Shown here: one piece after another, positions 1-12,136 of the stretch
Numbering within the stretch: the stretch's first letter is position 1
How the letters are laid out: each line of letters starts with the position of its first letter
Assembly: GCA_030142905.1 (NCBI GenBank)
Contig: JASJOG010000166.1
Span: 248,001 to 312,000, forward strand
From: Heliopora coerulea
Taxonomy: Eukaryota > Cnidaria > Anthozoa > Scleralcyonacea > Helioporidae
Direction of reading: 5' to 3'
Length of the DNA: 64,000 bases
Position numbers and translations under genes: made by a program
The notes under the pieces: model-generated
Database searches by the model: none
What the model was told of the DNA's origin: nothing
The model's input: the letters and a program-made list of their open reading frames with translations, nothing else

Positions 1-741
1 TAATATTTTAATATTTTAAACCTTCTAATAATTTCCCTAATTCGACGAGTCGCTATGAAAATTTTTCCAAATCTTGAAAAACGCTTTATCTCGTTGAGAT
101 AAGTCGATTAGTGAAACTAACAGTGAAATAGTACTGCCTTCAATTGGGAAACTTTGTCGGATTGTTTACCTAATCTCGCAAATAGTTATAAAATGGTCTT
201 CTCGGGTCAGAGAAGAGAATAAAAGCGTTAATATATTATTTGAAGAAGTACATCAGAAAATATGGCATTGTTTAGAATTTGAGCAAATAAGCCTTATACG
301 CCTAAAATCCGTTAGCATTGTAAGAATTGGTGGAAAACTAAATAGGTGTGTGAAACTTTCCCAAACCTTCTAATATGTTCTTTTCCACCGTAACATCATA
401 AAAAATTCGAATTTCGCTAATCGACGAGTAGCTGTGAAAATATTTCTAACTCGTCAAAAACGCTTTTTCTCGTTGAAATAAGACTATAAGTGAAACTAAT
501 AGTGAAAGAGTACCGTCTTCAATTTGGTAGCTTTGACGGATGTTTACCTAATCTCGCAAATTGTTGTAAAATGGTCTTTTCGGTTCGGAGAAGAGAATAA
601 AAGCATTAGTTGATTGATTGGAGGAGTACTTCAAAAAATATGGCTTATTTAAAATTTGAACAATTAATCTATATAACACTTAAATCCGTTTGTATTGAAG
701 TAGTATACTGGTATATTTTTGGGTATCTTTCGCAAACCTTC
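1..741 (+). repeat. 741 bp dimer unit, first copy
   Basis: The first 741 bases hold two monomers and are repeated almost base for base starting at 742. The unit opens with an unusual stretch, taatattttaatattttaaa, where ordinary monomers carry the gttcttttccacccacacat segment. That replacement removes the left arm of the usual terminal dyad. The rest is a C-type monomer followed by one with an A-type 3' half and a B-type monomer. The window edge cuts the array, so further copies may lie upstream. Confidence 0.9.
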
Positions 742-1470
742 TAATATTTTAATATTTTAAACCTTCTAATAATTTCCCTAATTCGACGAGTCGCTATGAA
801 AATTTTTCCAAATCTTGAAAAACGCTTTATCTCGTTGAGATAAGTCGATTAGTGAAACTAACAGTGAAATAGTACTGCCTTCAATTGGGAAACTTTGTCG
901 GATTGTTTACCTAATCTCGCAAATAGTTATAAAATGGTCTTCTCGGGTCAGAGAAGAGAATAAAAGCGTTAATATATTATTTGAAGAAGTACATCAGAAA
1001 ATATGGCATTGTTTAGAATTTGAGCAAATAAGCCTTATACGCCTAAAATCCGTTAGCATTGTAAGAATTGGTGGAAAACTAAATAGGTGTGTGAAACTTT
1101 CCCAAACCTTCTAATATGTTCTTTTCCACCGTAACATCATAAAAAATTCGAATTTCGCTAATCGACGAGTAGCTGTGAAAATATTTCTAACTCGTCAAAA
1201 ACGCTTTTTCTCGTTGAAATAAGACTATAAGTGAAACTAATAGTGAAAGAGTACCGTCTTCAATTTGGTAGCTTTGACGGATGTTTACCTAATCTCGCAA
1301 ATTGTTGTAAAATGGTCTTTTCGGTTCAGAGAAGAGAATAAAAGCATTAGTTGATTGATTGGAGAAGTACTTCAAAAAATATGGCTTATTTAAAATTTGA
1401 ACAATTAATCTATATAACACTTAAATCCGTTTATATTGAAGTGCTATAAGGGTATATTTTTGGGTATATT
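742..1470 (+). repeat. 741 bp dimer unit, second copy
   Basis: This repeats 1-741 at an offset of exactly 741, including the odd taatattttaatattttaaa opening. Differences become visible near the end, from about 1363 (ggagaagtac instead of ggaggagtac). Beyond that it follows a different B-type tail (gtgctataaggg, then gtatattacac) that resembles the monomer near 8540-8660. The change of partner at the 3' end looks like an unequal exchange between the dimer and another part of the array. Confidence 0.85.
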
Positions 1471-4400
1471 ACACAAACCTTCCAATATGTTCTTTTCCAC
1501 ACACACATCATAAAAAATTCGAATTTCGCTAATTCGACGAGTCGCTGTAAAATTTTTAAAATCTTGAAAAACGCTTTATCTCTTTGAGATAAGTCGATTA
1601 GTGAAACTAACAGTGAAATAGTACTGCCTTCAATTGGGAAACTTTGTCGAATTGTTTACCTAATCTCGCAAATTGTTGTAAAATGGTCTTTTTGGTTCAG
1701 AGTCGAGAATAAAAGCATTAGTTGATTGATTGGACGAGTACTTCAGAAAATATGGCAATGTTTAGAATTGGAACAATTAATCCTTAGACCTCTTAAATCC
1801 GTTTGTATAGTTAAAATTGGTTCAAAAGTCAATAGGTGTTTGAAACTTTCCCAAACCTTCTCATATGTTCTTTTCCACCCACACATCATAAAACAAATCG
1901 AATTTCGTCGATTCGTGGAGTAGCTTTTAAAATTTCTCAAACTCGTGAAAAACGCTTTATCTCGTTGAGATAAGTCGGTTAGTGAAACTAACCGAGAAGA
2001 CAGAACTGGCTTCAGTGAAGTAGCTTAGTCGAATGTTTGAGAAGTCTTTCCAATGGTTATAAAATGGTCTTCTCGGGTCAGAGAAAAGAATAAAAGCGTT
2101 AATATATTGTTTGAAGCAGTACATCAGAAAATATGGCAATGTTTAGAATTTGAACAATTAAGCCTTATAAGCATTAAATCCTTTTGTATGGTAAGAATAG
2201 GTTGAAAACTAAATAGGTTAGTGAAACTTTCCCAAAACTTCTCATAAGTTTTTATCCACCGTAACATCATTAAACAAATTGAATCTCTTCGATTCGACGA
2301 GCAGCTATGAAAATTTCTCAAAATCGTCAAAATCGCTTTATCGCGTTGAAATAAGACGATTAGTTAAACTAATAGTGAAAGAGTACTGTCTTCAATTTGG
2401 TAGCTTTGACGGATGTTTACGTAATCTCGCAAATTGTTGTAAAATGGTCTTTTCGGTTCAGAGAAGAGAATAAAAGCATTAGTTGATTGATTGGAGGAGT
2501 ACTTCAAAAAATATGGCTTATTTAAAATTTGAACAATTAATCTATATAACACTTAAATCCGTTTCTATTGAAGTGGTATAAGGGTATATTTTTGGGTATA
2601 TTTCACAAACCTTCTAATATGTTCTTTTCCACCCCCACATCATAAAAATTCGAATTTCTCTAATTCGACGAGTCGCTGTGAAAATATTTCTAACTCGTCA
2701 AAAACGCATTATCTCGTTGAAATAAAACTATTAGTGAAACTAACAGTGAAAGGGTACAGCCTTCAATGGGTAACTTTGTCGGATTGTTTACCTAATTTCG
2801 AAAAAATTTATAAAAATGGACTTTTCGGTTCAGAGAAGAGAATAAAAGCTTTAGATGATTGATTGGAGGAATACTTCAGAAAATATGGCAATGTTTAGAA
2901 TTTGAACAATTAATCCTTATACCACTTAAATCCGTTAGTATGGTTAAAATTGGTTGAAAAGTCATTAGGTGTTTGAAACTTTCCCAAACCTTCTCATATG
3001 TTCTTTTCCACCCACACATCATAAAACATTCGAATTTCGCTAATTCGACGAGTAGCTGTGAAAATTTCTCAAATTCGTCAAAAACGCTTTATCTCGTTTA
3101 AATAAGACGATTAGTGAAACTAACAGTGAAATAGTACTGCCTTCAATTCGGAAACTTTGTCGGATTGTTTACCTAATCTCGCAAATAGTTATAAAATGGT
3201 CTTTTCGGTTCAGAGAAGAGAATAAAAGCATTAGTTCATTGTTTGCAGGAGTACTTCAGAAAATATGGCAATGTTTAGAATTGGAACAATTAATCCTTAT
3301 ACCACTTAAATCCGTTAGTATGGTTAAAATTGGTTGAAAAGTCAATAGGTGTTTGAAACTTTCCCAAACCTTCTCATATGTTCTTTTCCACCCACACATC
3401 AAAAACAAATCGAATTTCGTCGATTCGGGGAGTAGCTTTTAAAATTTCTCAAACTCGTTAAAAACGCTTTATCTCGTTGAGATAATTCGATTAGTGAAAC
3501 TAACCGAGAAGACAGAACTGGCTTCAGTGAAGTAGCTTAGTCGAATGTTTGAGAAGTCTTTCCAATGGTTATAAAATGGTCTTCTCGTGTCAGAGAAGAG
3601 AATAAAAGCGTTAATATATTGTTTGAAGCAGTACATCAGAAAATATGGCAATGTTTAGAATTTGAGCAAATAAGCCTTATACGCCTAAAATCTGTTAGTA
3701 TGGTTAGAATTGGTGGAAAACTAAATAGGTGTGTGAAACTTTCCCAAACCTTCTAATATGTTCTTTTCCACCGTAACATCATAAAAAATTCGAATTTCGC
3801 TTATTCGAAGAGTAGCTGTGAAAATTTCTCAAACTCGTCAAAAACGCTTTATCTCGGTGAAATAATACGATTAGTGAAATTAATAGTGAAAGAGTACTGT
3901 CTTCAATTTGGTAGCTTTGACGGATGTTTACCTAATCTCGCAAATAGTTATAAAATGGTCTTTTCGGTTCAGAGAAGAGAATAAAAGCATTAGTTGATTG
4001 ATTGGAGGAGTACTTCAGAAAATATGGCAATGTTTAGAATTGGAACAATTAATCATTATACCTCTTAAAACCGTTTGTATGGTTAAAATTGGTTCAAAAG
4101 TCAATAGGTGTTTGAAACTTTCCCAAACCTTCTCATATGTTCTTTTCCACCCACACATCATAAAACAAATCGAATTTCGTCGATTCGGGGAATAGCTTTT
4201 AAAATTTCTCAAACTCGTGAAAAACGCTTTATCTCGTAGAGATAAGTCGATTAGTGAAACTAACCGAGAAGACAGTACTGGCTTCAGTGAGGTAGCTTAG
4301 TCGAATGTTTGAGAAGTCTCTCCAATGGTTATGAAATGGTCCTCTCGGGTCAGAGAAAAGAATAAAAGCGTTAATATATAGTTTGAAGCAGTACATCAGA

Positions 4401-7254
4401 AAATATGGCAATGTTTAGAATTTGAACAATTAAGCCTTATACGCCTTAAATCCGTTTGTATGGTAAGAATAGGTTGAAAATAAATAGGTTAGTGAAACTT
4501 TCCCAAAACTTCTCATAAGTTTTTATCCACCGTAACATCATTAAACAAATTGAATCTCTTCGATTCGACGAGCAGCTATGAAAATTTCTCAAAATCGTCA
4601 AAATCGCTTTATCTCGTTGAAATAAGACGATTAGTGAAACTAATAGTGAAAGAGTACTGTCTTCAATTTGGTAGCTTTGACGGATGTTTACCTAATCTCT
4701 GAAATTGTTGTAAAATGGTCTTTTCGGTTGAGAGAAGAGAATAAAAGCATTAGTTGATTAATTGGAGAAGTACTTCAGAAAATATGGCAATGTTTAGGAT
4801 TTGAACAATTAATTCTTATACGCCTTAAATCCGTTAGTATGGTTAAAATTGTTTGAAATGTCAATAGGTGTGTGAAACTTTCACAAACCTTCTAATATGT
4901 TCTTTTCCACCGTAACATCATAAAAAATTCGAATTTCGCTAATTCGACGAGAAGGTGTGAAAATTTCTCAAACTCGTCAAAAACGCTTTATCTCGTACAA
5001 ATAAGACGATTAGTGAAACTAACAGTGAAATAGTACCGCCTTCAATTTGGTAACTTTGTCGGATTGTTTACCTAATCTCGCAAATTGTTAAAAAATGGTC
5101 TTTTTGGTTCAGAGAAGAGAATAAAATCATTAGTTGAATGATTGGAGGAGTAATTCAGAAAATATGGCAATGTTTAGAATTGGAACAATTAATTCTTATG
5201 CCACTTAAATCCGTTAGTATGGTTAAAATTTGTTGAAAAGTCAATAGGTGTTTGAAACTTTCCCAAACCTTCTCATATGTTCTCTTCCACCCACACATCA
5301 TAAAACAAATCGAATTTCGTCGATTCGGGGAGAGCTTTTAAAATTTCTCAAACTCGTGATAAACGCTTTATCTAGTTGAGATAAGTCGATTAGTGAAAAT
5401 AACCGAGAAGACAGTACTGGCTTCAGTGAGGTAGCTTAGTCGAATGTTTGAGAAGTCTCTCCAATGGTTATAAAATGGTCTTCTAGGGTCAGAGAAGAGA
5501 ATAAAAGCGTTAATATATTGTTTGAAGCGGTACATCAGAAAATATGGCATTGTTTAGAATTTGAGCAAATAAGCATTATACGCCTAAAATCCGTTAGTAT
5601 TGTTAGAATTGGTGGAAAACTAAATAATAAAGTGAAACTTTCCCAAACCTACTAATATGTTCTTTTCCACCGTAACATCGTAAAAAATTCGAATTTCGCT
5701 AATTCGACGAGTAGCTGTGAAAATATTTCTAACTCGTCAAAAACGCTTTATCTCGTTGAAATAAGACTATTAGTGAAATTAACAGTGAAAGGGTACTGCC
5801 TTCAATTGGGTAACATTGTCGGATTGTTTACCTAATCTCGCAAAAATTTATAAAAATGGACTTTTCGGTTTAGAGAAGAGAATAAAAGCATTAGTTGATT
5901 GATTGGACGAGTACTTCAGAAAATATGGCAATGTTTAGAATTTGAACAATTAATCCTTATACCACTTAAATCCGTTAGTATCGTTAAAATTGGTTGAAAT
6001 GTCAATAGGTGTTTGAAACTTTCCCAAACCTTCTCATATGTCCTTTTCCACCCACACTTCATAAAACAAATCGAATTTCGTCGATTCGGGGAGTAGCTTT
6101 TAAAATTTCTCAAACTCGTGATAAACGCTTTATCTCGTGAGATAAGTCGATTAGTGAAATTAACCGAGAAGACAATACTGGCTTCAGTGAGGTAGCTTCG
6201 TCGAATATTTGAGAAGTCTCTCCGATGATGATAAAATTGTCTTCTCGGGTCAGAGAAGAGAATAAAAGCGTTAATATATTGTATGAAGCAGTACATCAGA
6301 AAATATGGCATTGTTTAGAATTTGAGCAAATAAGCCTTATACGCCTTAAATCTTTTTGTATGGTAAGAATAGGTTGAAAACTAAATAGGTTAGTGAAACT
6401 TTCCCAAAACTTCTCATAAGTTTTTATCCACCGTATCATCATAAAACAAATTGAATCTCTTCGATTCGACGAGCAGCTATGAAAATTTCTCAAAATCGTC
6501 AAAATCGCTTTATCTCGTTGAAATAAGACGATTAGTGAAACTAATAGAGAAAGAGTACTGTCTTCAATTTGGTAGCTTTGACGGATGTTTACCTAATCTC
6601 TGAAATTGTTGTAAAATGGTCTTTTCGGTTGAGAGAAGAGAATAAAAGCATTAGTTGATTGATTGGAGGAGTACTTCAAAAAATATGGCTTATTTAAAAT
6701 TTGAACAATTAATCTATATAACACTTAAATCCGTTTGTATTGAAGTAGTATACTGGTATATTTTTGGGTATCTTTCACAAACCTTCTAATATGTTCTTTT
6801 CCACCCACACATCATAAAACAAATCGAATTTCCCTAATTCGACGAGTCGCTATGAAAATTTTTCCAAATCTTGAAAAACGCTTTATCTCGTTGAGATAAG
6901 TCGATTAGTGAAACTAACAGTGAAATAGTACTGCCTTCAAATGGGAAACTTTGTCGGATTGTTTACCTAATCTCGCAAATAGTTATAAAATGGACTTCTC
7001 GGTTCAGAGAAGAGAATAAAAGCATTAGTTGATTGATTGGACGAGTACTTCAGAAAATATGGCAATGTTTAGAATTGGAACAATTAATCCTTATACGACA
7101 TAAATCCGTTAGTATGTTTAAAATTGGTTGAAAAGTCAATAGGTGTTTGAAACTTTCCCAAACCTTCTCATTTATTCTTTTCCACCCACACATCATAAAA
7201 CAAATCGAATTTCGTCGATTCGGGGAGTAGCTTTTAAAATTTCTCAAACTCGTG
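1471..7254 (+). repeat. Irregular mosaic of A, B, C, D and E monomers
   Basis: About 15 monomers follow without a fixed higher-order period. Types alternate irregularly. E-type 3' halves (ctcataagtttttatcc) lie near 2240, 4515 and 6410, and a D-type monomer (aaatttataaaaatggac) is at 5739-6120. Part of this mosaic reappears far away: about 4245-4760 matches 36905-37400, sharing the rare variants ttatgaaatggtcctctcgg and atatatagtttgaag, and about 6130-6650 matches 38390-38905, sharing gatgatgataaaattgtc. No gene and no non-satellite sequence is visible. Confidence 0.85.
5739..6120 (+). repeat. Representative D-type monomer (382 bp)
   Basis: The D family is recognised by gactattagtgaaa, aacagtgaaagggtactgcc and an A/T-rich centre, aaaatttataaaaatggac, where other families have ttgttgtaaaatggtc or atagttataaaatggtc. 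This copy ends in the ttcgtcgattcgggg type of 3' half and is followed by an A-type monomer. Other D monomers are scattered singly through the window, for example near 2700, 9520, 12170, 33860, 39530, 42530, 45190, 52760, 53520, 57560 and 59820. Confidence 0.75.
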
Positions 7255-10200
7255 AAAAACGCTTTATCTCGTTGAGATAAGTCGATTAGTGAAACTAATC
7301 GAGAAGACAGTACTGGCTTCAGTAAGGTAGCTTAGTCGAATGTTTTAGAAGTCTCTCCAACGGTTATAAAATAGTCTTCTCGGTTCAGAGAAGAGAATAA
7401 AAGCGTTAATATATTGTTTGAAGCAGTACATCAGAAAATATGGCATTGTTTAGAATTTGAACAAATAAGCCTTATACGGGTAAAGTCCGTTAGTATGGTT
7501 AGAATTGGTGGAAAACTAAATAGATGTGTGAAACTTTCCCAAACCTTCTAATATGTTCTTTTCCACCGTAACATCATAAAAAATTCTAATTTCGCTTATT
7601 CGAAGAGTAGCTGTGAAAATTTCTCAAACTCGTCAAAATCGCTTTATCTCGTTGAAATAAGACGATTAGTGAAACTAATAGTGAAAGAGTACTGTCTTCA
7701 ATTTGGTAACTTTGACGGATGTTTACCTAATCTCGCAAATTGTTGTGAAATGGTCTTTTCGGTTCAGAGAAGAGAATAAAAGCATTAGTTGATTGATTGG
7801 TGGAGAACTTCAAAAAATATGGCTTATTTAAAATTTGAAAAATTAATCTATATAACACTTAAATCCGTTTGTATTGAAGTGGTATAAGGGTATATTTTGG
7901 GTATATTTCACAAACCTTCTAATATGTTTTTTCCACACACACATCATAAAAAATTCGAATTTCGCTAATTCGACGAATCGCTCTGAAAATTTCTCAAACT
8001 CGTTAAAAACGCTTTATCTCGTTGAGATAATTCGATTAGTGAAACTAACCAAGAAGACAGTACTGGCTTCAGTGAGGTAGCTTAGACGAATGCTTCAGAA
8101 GTGTCTCCAATGGTTATAAAAAGGTCTTCTCGGGTCAGAGAAGAGAATAAAAGCGTTAATATATTGTTTGAAGCAGTACAGCAGAAAATATGGCATTGTT
8201 TAGAATTTGAGCAAATAAGCCTTATACGCCTAAAATCCGTTAGCATTGTAAGAATTGGTGGAAAACTAAATAGGTGTGTGAAACTTTCCCAAACCTTCTA
8301 ATATGTTCTTTTCCACCGTAACATCATAAAAAATTCGAATTTCGCTAATCGACGAGTAGCTGTGAAAATATTTCTAACTCGTCAAAAACGCTTTTTCTCT
8401 TTGAAATAAGACTATAAGTGAAACTAATAGTGAAAGAGTACCGTCTTCAATTTGGTAGCTTTGACGGATGTTTACCTAATCTCGCAAATTGTTGTAAAAT
8501 GGTCTTTTCGGTTCAAAGAAGAGAATAAAAGCATTAGTTGATTGATTGGAGAAGTACTTCAAAAAATATGGCTTATTTAAAATTTGAACAATTAATCTAT
8601 ATAACACTTAAATCCGTTTATATTGAAGTGGTATAAGGGTATATTTTTGGGTATATTACACAAACCTTCTAATATGTTCTTTTCCACACACACATCATAA
8701 AAAATTCGAATTTCGCTAATTCGACGAGTCGCTGAGAAAATTTTTAAAATCTTGAAAAACGCTTTATCTCTTTGAGATAAGTCGATTAGTGAAACTAACA
8801 GTGAAATAGTACTGCCTTCAATTGGGAAACTTTGTCGGATTGTTTACCTAATCTCGCAAATTGTTGTAAAATGGTCTTTTTGGTTCAGAGACGAGAATAA
8901 AAGCATTAGTTGATTGATTGGAGGAGTACTTCAGAAAATATGGCAATTTTTAGAATTTGAACAATTAATCCTAATACGCCTTAAATCCGTTAGTATGGTT
9001 AAAATTGGTTGAAAAGTCAATAGGTGTTTGAAACTTTCCCAAACTTTCTCATATGTTCTTTTCCACCCACACATAAGAAAACAAATCGAATTTCGTCGAT
9101 TTGGGGAGTAGCTTTTAAAATTTCTCGAACTCGTTAAAAACGCTTTATCTCGTAGAGATAAGTCGATTAGTGAAACTAACCTAGAAAACAGTACTGGCTT
9201 CAGTAAGGTAGCTTAGTCGAATGCTTGAGAAGTGTCTCCAATGGTTATAAAATGGTCTTCTCGGGTCAGAGAAGAGAATAAAAGCGTTAATATATTATTT
9301 GAAGAAGTACATCAGAAAATATGGCATTGTTTAGAATTTCAGCAAATAAGCCTTATACGCCTAAAATCCGTTAGCATTGTAAGAATTGGTGGAAAACTAA
9401 ATAGGTGTGTGAAACTTTCCCAAACCTTCTAATATGTTCTTTTCCACCGTAACATCATAAAAAATTCGAATTTCGCTAATTCGACGAATAGCTGTGAAAA
9501 TATTTCTAACTCGTCCAAAACGCTTTATCTCGTTGAAATAAGACTATTAGTGAAACTAACAGTGAAAGGGTACAGCCTTCAATGGGTAACATAGTCGGAT
9601 TGTTTACCTAAATTCGCAAAAATTTATAAAAATGGACTTTTCGGTTCAGAGAAGAGAATAGACTCTTTAGATGATTGATTGGAGGAGTACTTCATAAAAT
9701 ATGGCAATGTTTAGAATTTGAACAATTAATCCTTATACGGCTTAAATCCGTTTGTATGGTTAAAATTGGTTGAAAAGTCAATAGGTTTTTGAAACTTTCC
9801 CAAACCTTCTGATATGTTCTTTTCCACCCACACATCATAAAACAAATCGAATTTCGTTGATTCGGGGAGTAGCTTTTAAAATTTCTCAAACTCGTGAAAA
9901 ACGCTTTATCTCGTTGAGATAAATCGATTAGTGAAACTAACCAAGAAGACAGTACTGGCTTCAGTAAGGTAGCTTAGTCGAATATTTGAGAAGTCTCTCC
10001 AACGGTTATAAAATAGTCTTCTCGGGTCAGAGAAGAGAATAAAAGCATTAGTTGATTGATTGGTGGAGTACTTCAAAAAATTTGGTTTATTTAAAATTTG
10101 AACAATTAATCTATATAACACTTAAATCCGTTTGTATTGAAGTGGTATAAGGGTATATTTATGGGTATCTTTCACAAACCTTCTAATATGTTCTTTTCCA

Positions 10201-11743
10201 CCCACACATCATAAAAATTCGAATTTCGCTAATTCGACGAATCGCTGTGAAAATTTTTCAAAATCTTGAAAAACGCTATATATCGTTGAGATAATTCGAT
10301 TAGTGAAACTAACAGTGAAATAGTACAGCCTTCAATTGGGAAACTTTGTCGGATTGTTTACCTAATCTCGCAAATAGTTATAAAATGGTCTTTTCGGTTC
10401 AGAGAAGAGAATATAAGCATTAGTTGATTGATTTGAGGAGTACTTCAGAAAATATGGCAATGTTTAGAATTGGAACAATTAATCCTTATACGACTTAAAT
10501 CCGTTAGTATGGTTAAAATTGGTTCAAAAGTCAATAGGTGTTTGAAACTTTCCCAAATCTTCTAATATGTTCTTTTCCACCGTAACATCATAAAAAATTT
10601 GAATATCGCTAATTCGACGAGTAGCTGTGAAAATATTTCTAACTCGTCAAAAACGCTTTATCTCGTACAAATAAGACGAGCAATGAAACTAACAGTGAAA
10701 GTGTACTGCCTTCAATTTGGTAGATTTCTCGGATTGTTTACCGAATCTCTCAAATTGTTGTAAAATGGCCTTTTCGGTTCAGAAAAGAGAATTAAAGCAT
10801 TAGTTGATTGATTGGAGGAGTACTTCAGAAAATATGTCAATGTTTAGAATTTCAACAATTAATTCTTATACTCCTTAATCCGTTAGCATTTTTAAAATTG
10901 GTTGAAAAGTCAATAGGTGTTAGAAACTTTCCCAAACCTTCTCATATGTTCTTTTCCACCCACATATCATAAAACAAATCGAATTTCGTCGATTCGGGGA
11001 GAAACTTTTAAAATTTCTCAAACTCGTGAAAAACGCTTTATCTCGTTTAGATAACTCGATTAATGAAACTAACCTAGAAGACAGTACTGGCTTCAGTGAG
11101 GTAGCTTAGTCGAATGTTTGAGAAGTCTCTCCAATGGTTATAAAATGGTCTTCTCGGGTCAGAGAAGAGAATAAAAGCGTTAACATATTGTTTGAAGCAG
11201 TGCATCAGAAAATATGGCATTGTTTAGAATTTGAGCGAATAAACCTTATACGGGTAAAATCCGTTAGTATGGTTAGAATTGGTGGAAAACTAAATAGGTG
11301 TGTGAAACTTTCCCAAAAATTCTAATATGTTCTATTTCACCGTAACATCATAAAAAATTCGAATGTCGCTTATTCGACGAGTAGCTGTGAAAATTTCTCA
11401 AACTCGTCAAAATCGCTTTATCTCGTACAAATAAGACGATTAGTGAAACTAATAGTGAAAGAGTACTGTCTTCAATTTGGTAGCTTTGTCGGATGTTTAC
11501 CTAATCTCTCAAATTGTTGTAAAATGGTCTTTTCGGTTCAGAGAAGAGAATAAAAGCATTAGTTGATTAATTGGACGAGTACTTCAGAAAATATGGCAAT
11601 GTTTAGAATTTGAACAATTAATCCTTATACCACTTAAAACCGTTAGTATGGTTAAATTGGTTGAAAAGTCAATAGGTGTTTGAAACTTTCCCAAACCTTC
11701 TCATATGTTCTTTTCCACCCACACATCATAAAACAAATCGAAT

Positions 11744-11757
11744 TTCGTCGATTCGGG
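11744..11757 (+). other. CENP-B-box-like string with one-base-short spacer (representative)
   Basis: TTCGTCGATTCGGG recurs in most A-type and C-type 3' halves. The mammalian CENP-B box needs TTCG, four free bases, A, two free bases, then CGGG; here only three free bases separate TTCG from A. Some monomers lose one more base (cgtcgatcggggag, e.g. near 15915 and 20830). The resemblance may be chance, since the same bases form part of the D4 dyad. It is recorded as a weak candidate only. Confidence 0.2.
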
Positions 11758-11796
11758 GAGTAGCTTTTAAAATTTCTCAAACTCGTGAAAAACGCT

Positions 11797-11813
11797 TTAT
11801 CTCGTTGAGATAA
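11797..11813 (+). repeat. Dyad D1, TTATCTC/GAGATAA (representative)
   Basis: Seven-base inverted arms TTATCTC and GAGATAA are separated by gtt, about 10 bases into the monomer. A-type monomers keep the arms perfect, with loop gtt or gta. C-type copies in the trimer have one mismatch (TTATATC). B-type and D-type copies (GAAATAA, or cgtacaaataag) lose part of the pairing. Confidence 0.8.
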
Positions 11814-11818
11814 GTCGA

Positions 11819-11831
11819 TTAGTGAAACTAA
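11819..11831 (+). repeat. Dyad D2, TTAGT-gaa-ACTAA (representative)
   Basis: This 13-base interrupted palindrome lies about 31 bases into nearly every monomer of every family. In B and D monomers the symmetry extends to nine-base arms with one mismatch (ACTATTAGT against ACTAACAGT, or ACGATTAGT against ACTAATAGT). B monomers of the trimer HOR carry gattagggaaataatag, which has lost a base and breaks the palindrome. Confidence 0.8.
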
Positions 11832-11907
11832 CCGAGAAGACAGTACTGGCTTCAGTGAGGTAGCTTAGTCGAATGTTTGAGAAGTCTCTCCGATGGTGAT
11901 AAAATTG

Positions 11908-11927
11908 TCTTCTCGGGTCAGAGAAGA
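11908..11927 (+). repeat. Dyad D3, TCTTCTC/GAGAAGA (representative)
   Basis: Seven-base inverted arms TCTTCTC and GAGAAGA flank the six-base loop gggtca (ggttca in other monomers), about 120 bases into the monomer. Monomers with ggtcttttcgg have one mismatch. In the trimer A monomers the left arm is CTTTTC, and the right side reads gagaaaagg, so that CTTTTC can pair with GAAAAG two bases further on. Confidence 0.75.
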
Positions 11928-12117
11928 GAATAAAAGCGTTAATATATTGTTTGAAGCAGTACATCAGAAAATATGGCATTGTTTAGAATTTGAGCAACTA
12001 ATCCTTATACGTCGAAAATCCGTTAGTATTGTTAGAATTGGTGGAAAACTAAATAGATGTGTGAAACTTTCCCAAACCTTCTAATATGTTCTTTTCCACC
12101 GTAACATCGTAAAAAAT

Positions 12118-12136
12118 TCGAATTTCGCTAATTCGA
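12118..12136 (+). repeat. Dyad D4, TCGAATT/AATTCGA (representative)
   Basis: Seven-base arms with the five-base loop tcgct lie about 330 bases into the monomer, just before the next landmark. The same place in other families holds different but still paired arms: AATCGA/TCGATT at 11736-11753, GAATC/GATTC in E-type copies, and TTCGAAT/ATTCGAA where the text reads cgcttattcgaag. Confidence 0.8.

Noticed and set aside
541..600. Pol III B-box-like string ggttc(a/g)(g)aga in the D3 region as a tRNA-derived or SINE origin
   Set aside because: Only the ggttc part fits. There is no A box at a fixed distance and no cloverleaf, and the same place is gggtc in A monomers.
721..780. Telomeric repeats in the AT-rich stretch
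   Set aside because: The text is only two near-copies of aatatttta and contains no known telomere repeat such as TTAGG or TTAGGG in tandem.
2213..2380. Ancient half-monomer duplication suggested by ttagtgaaact occurring twice in some monomers
   Set aside because: The second occurrence (ggttagtgaaactttccc) is found only in E-type and a few other monomers, the two sites are unequally spaced, and the flanks do not align.
5916..6311. The longest open frames (up to 131 codons, minus strand) and the recurring ~60-68 codon frames on both strands as possible genes
   Set aside because: They recur once per monomer, overlap on opposite strands, start and stop with repeat variants, and are fused or broken by single-base changes between neighbouring monomers. 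No domain, signal peptide or codon pattern is recognisable, and everything is explained by the satellite.
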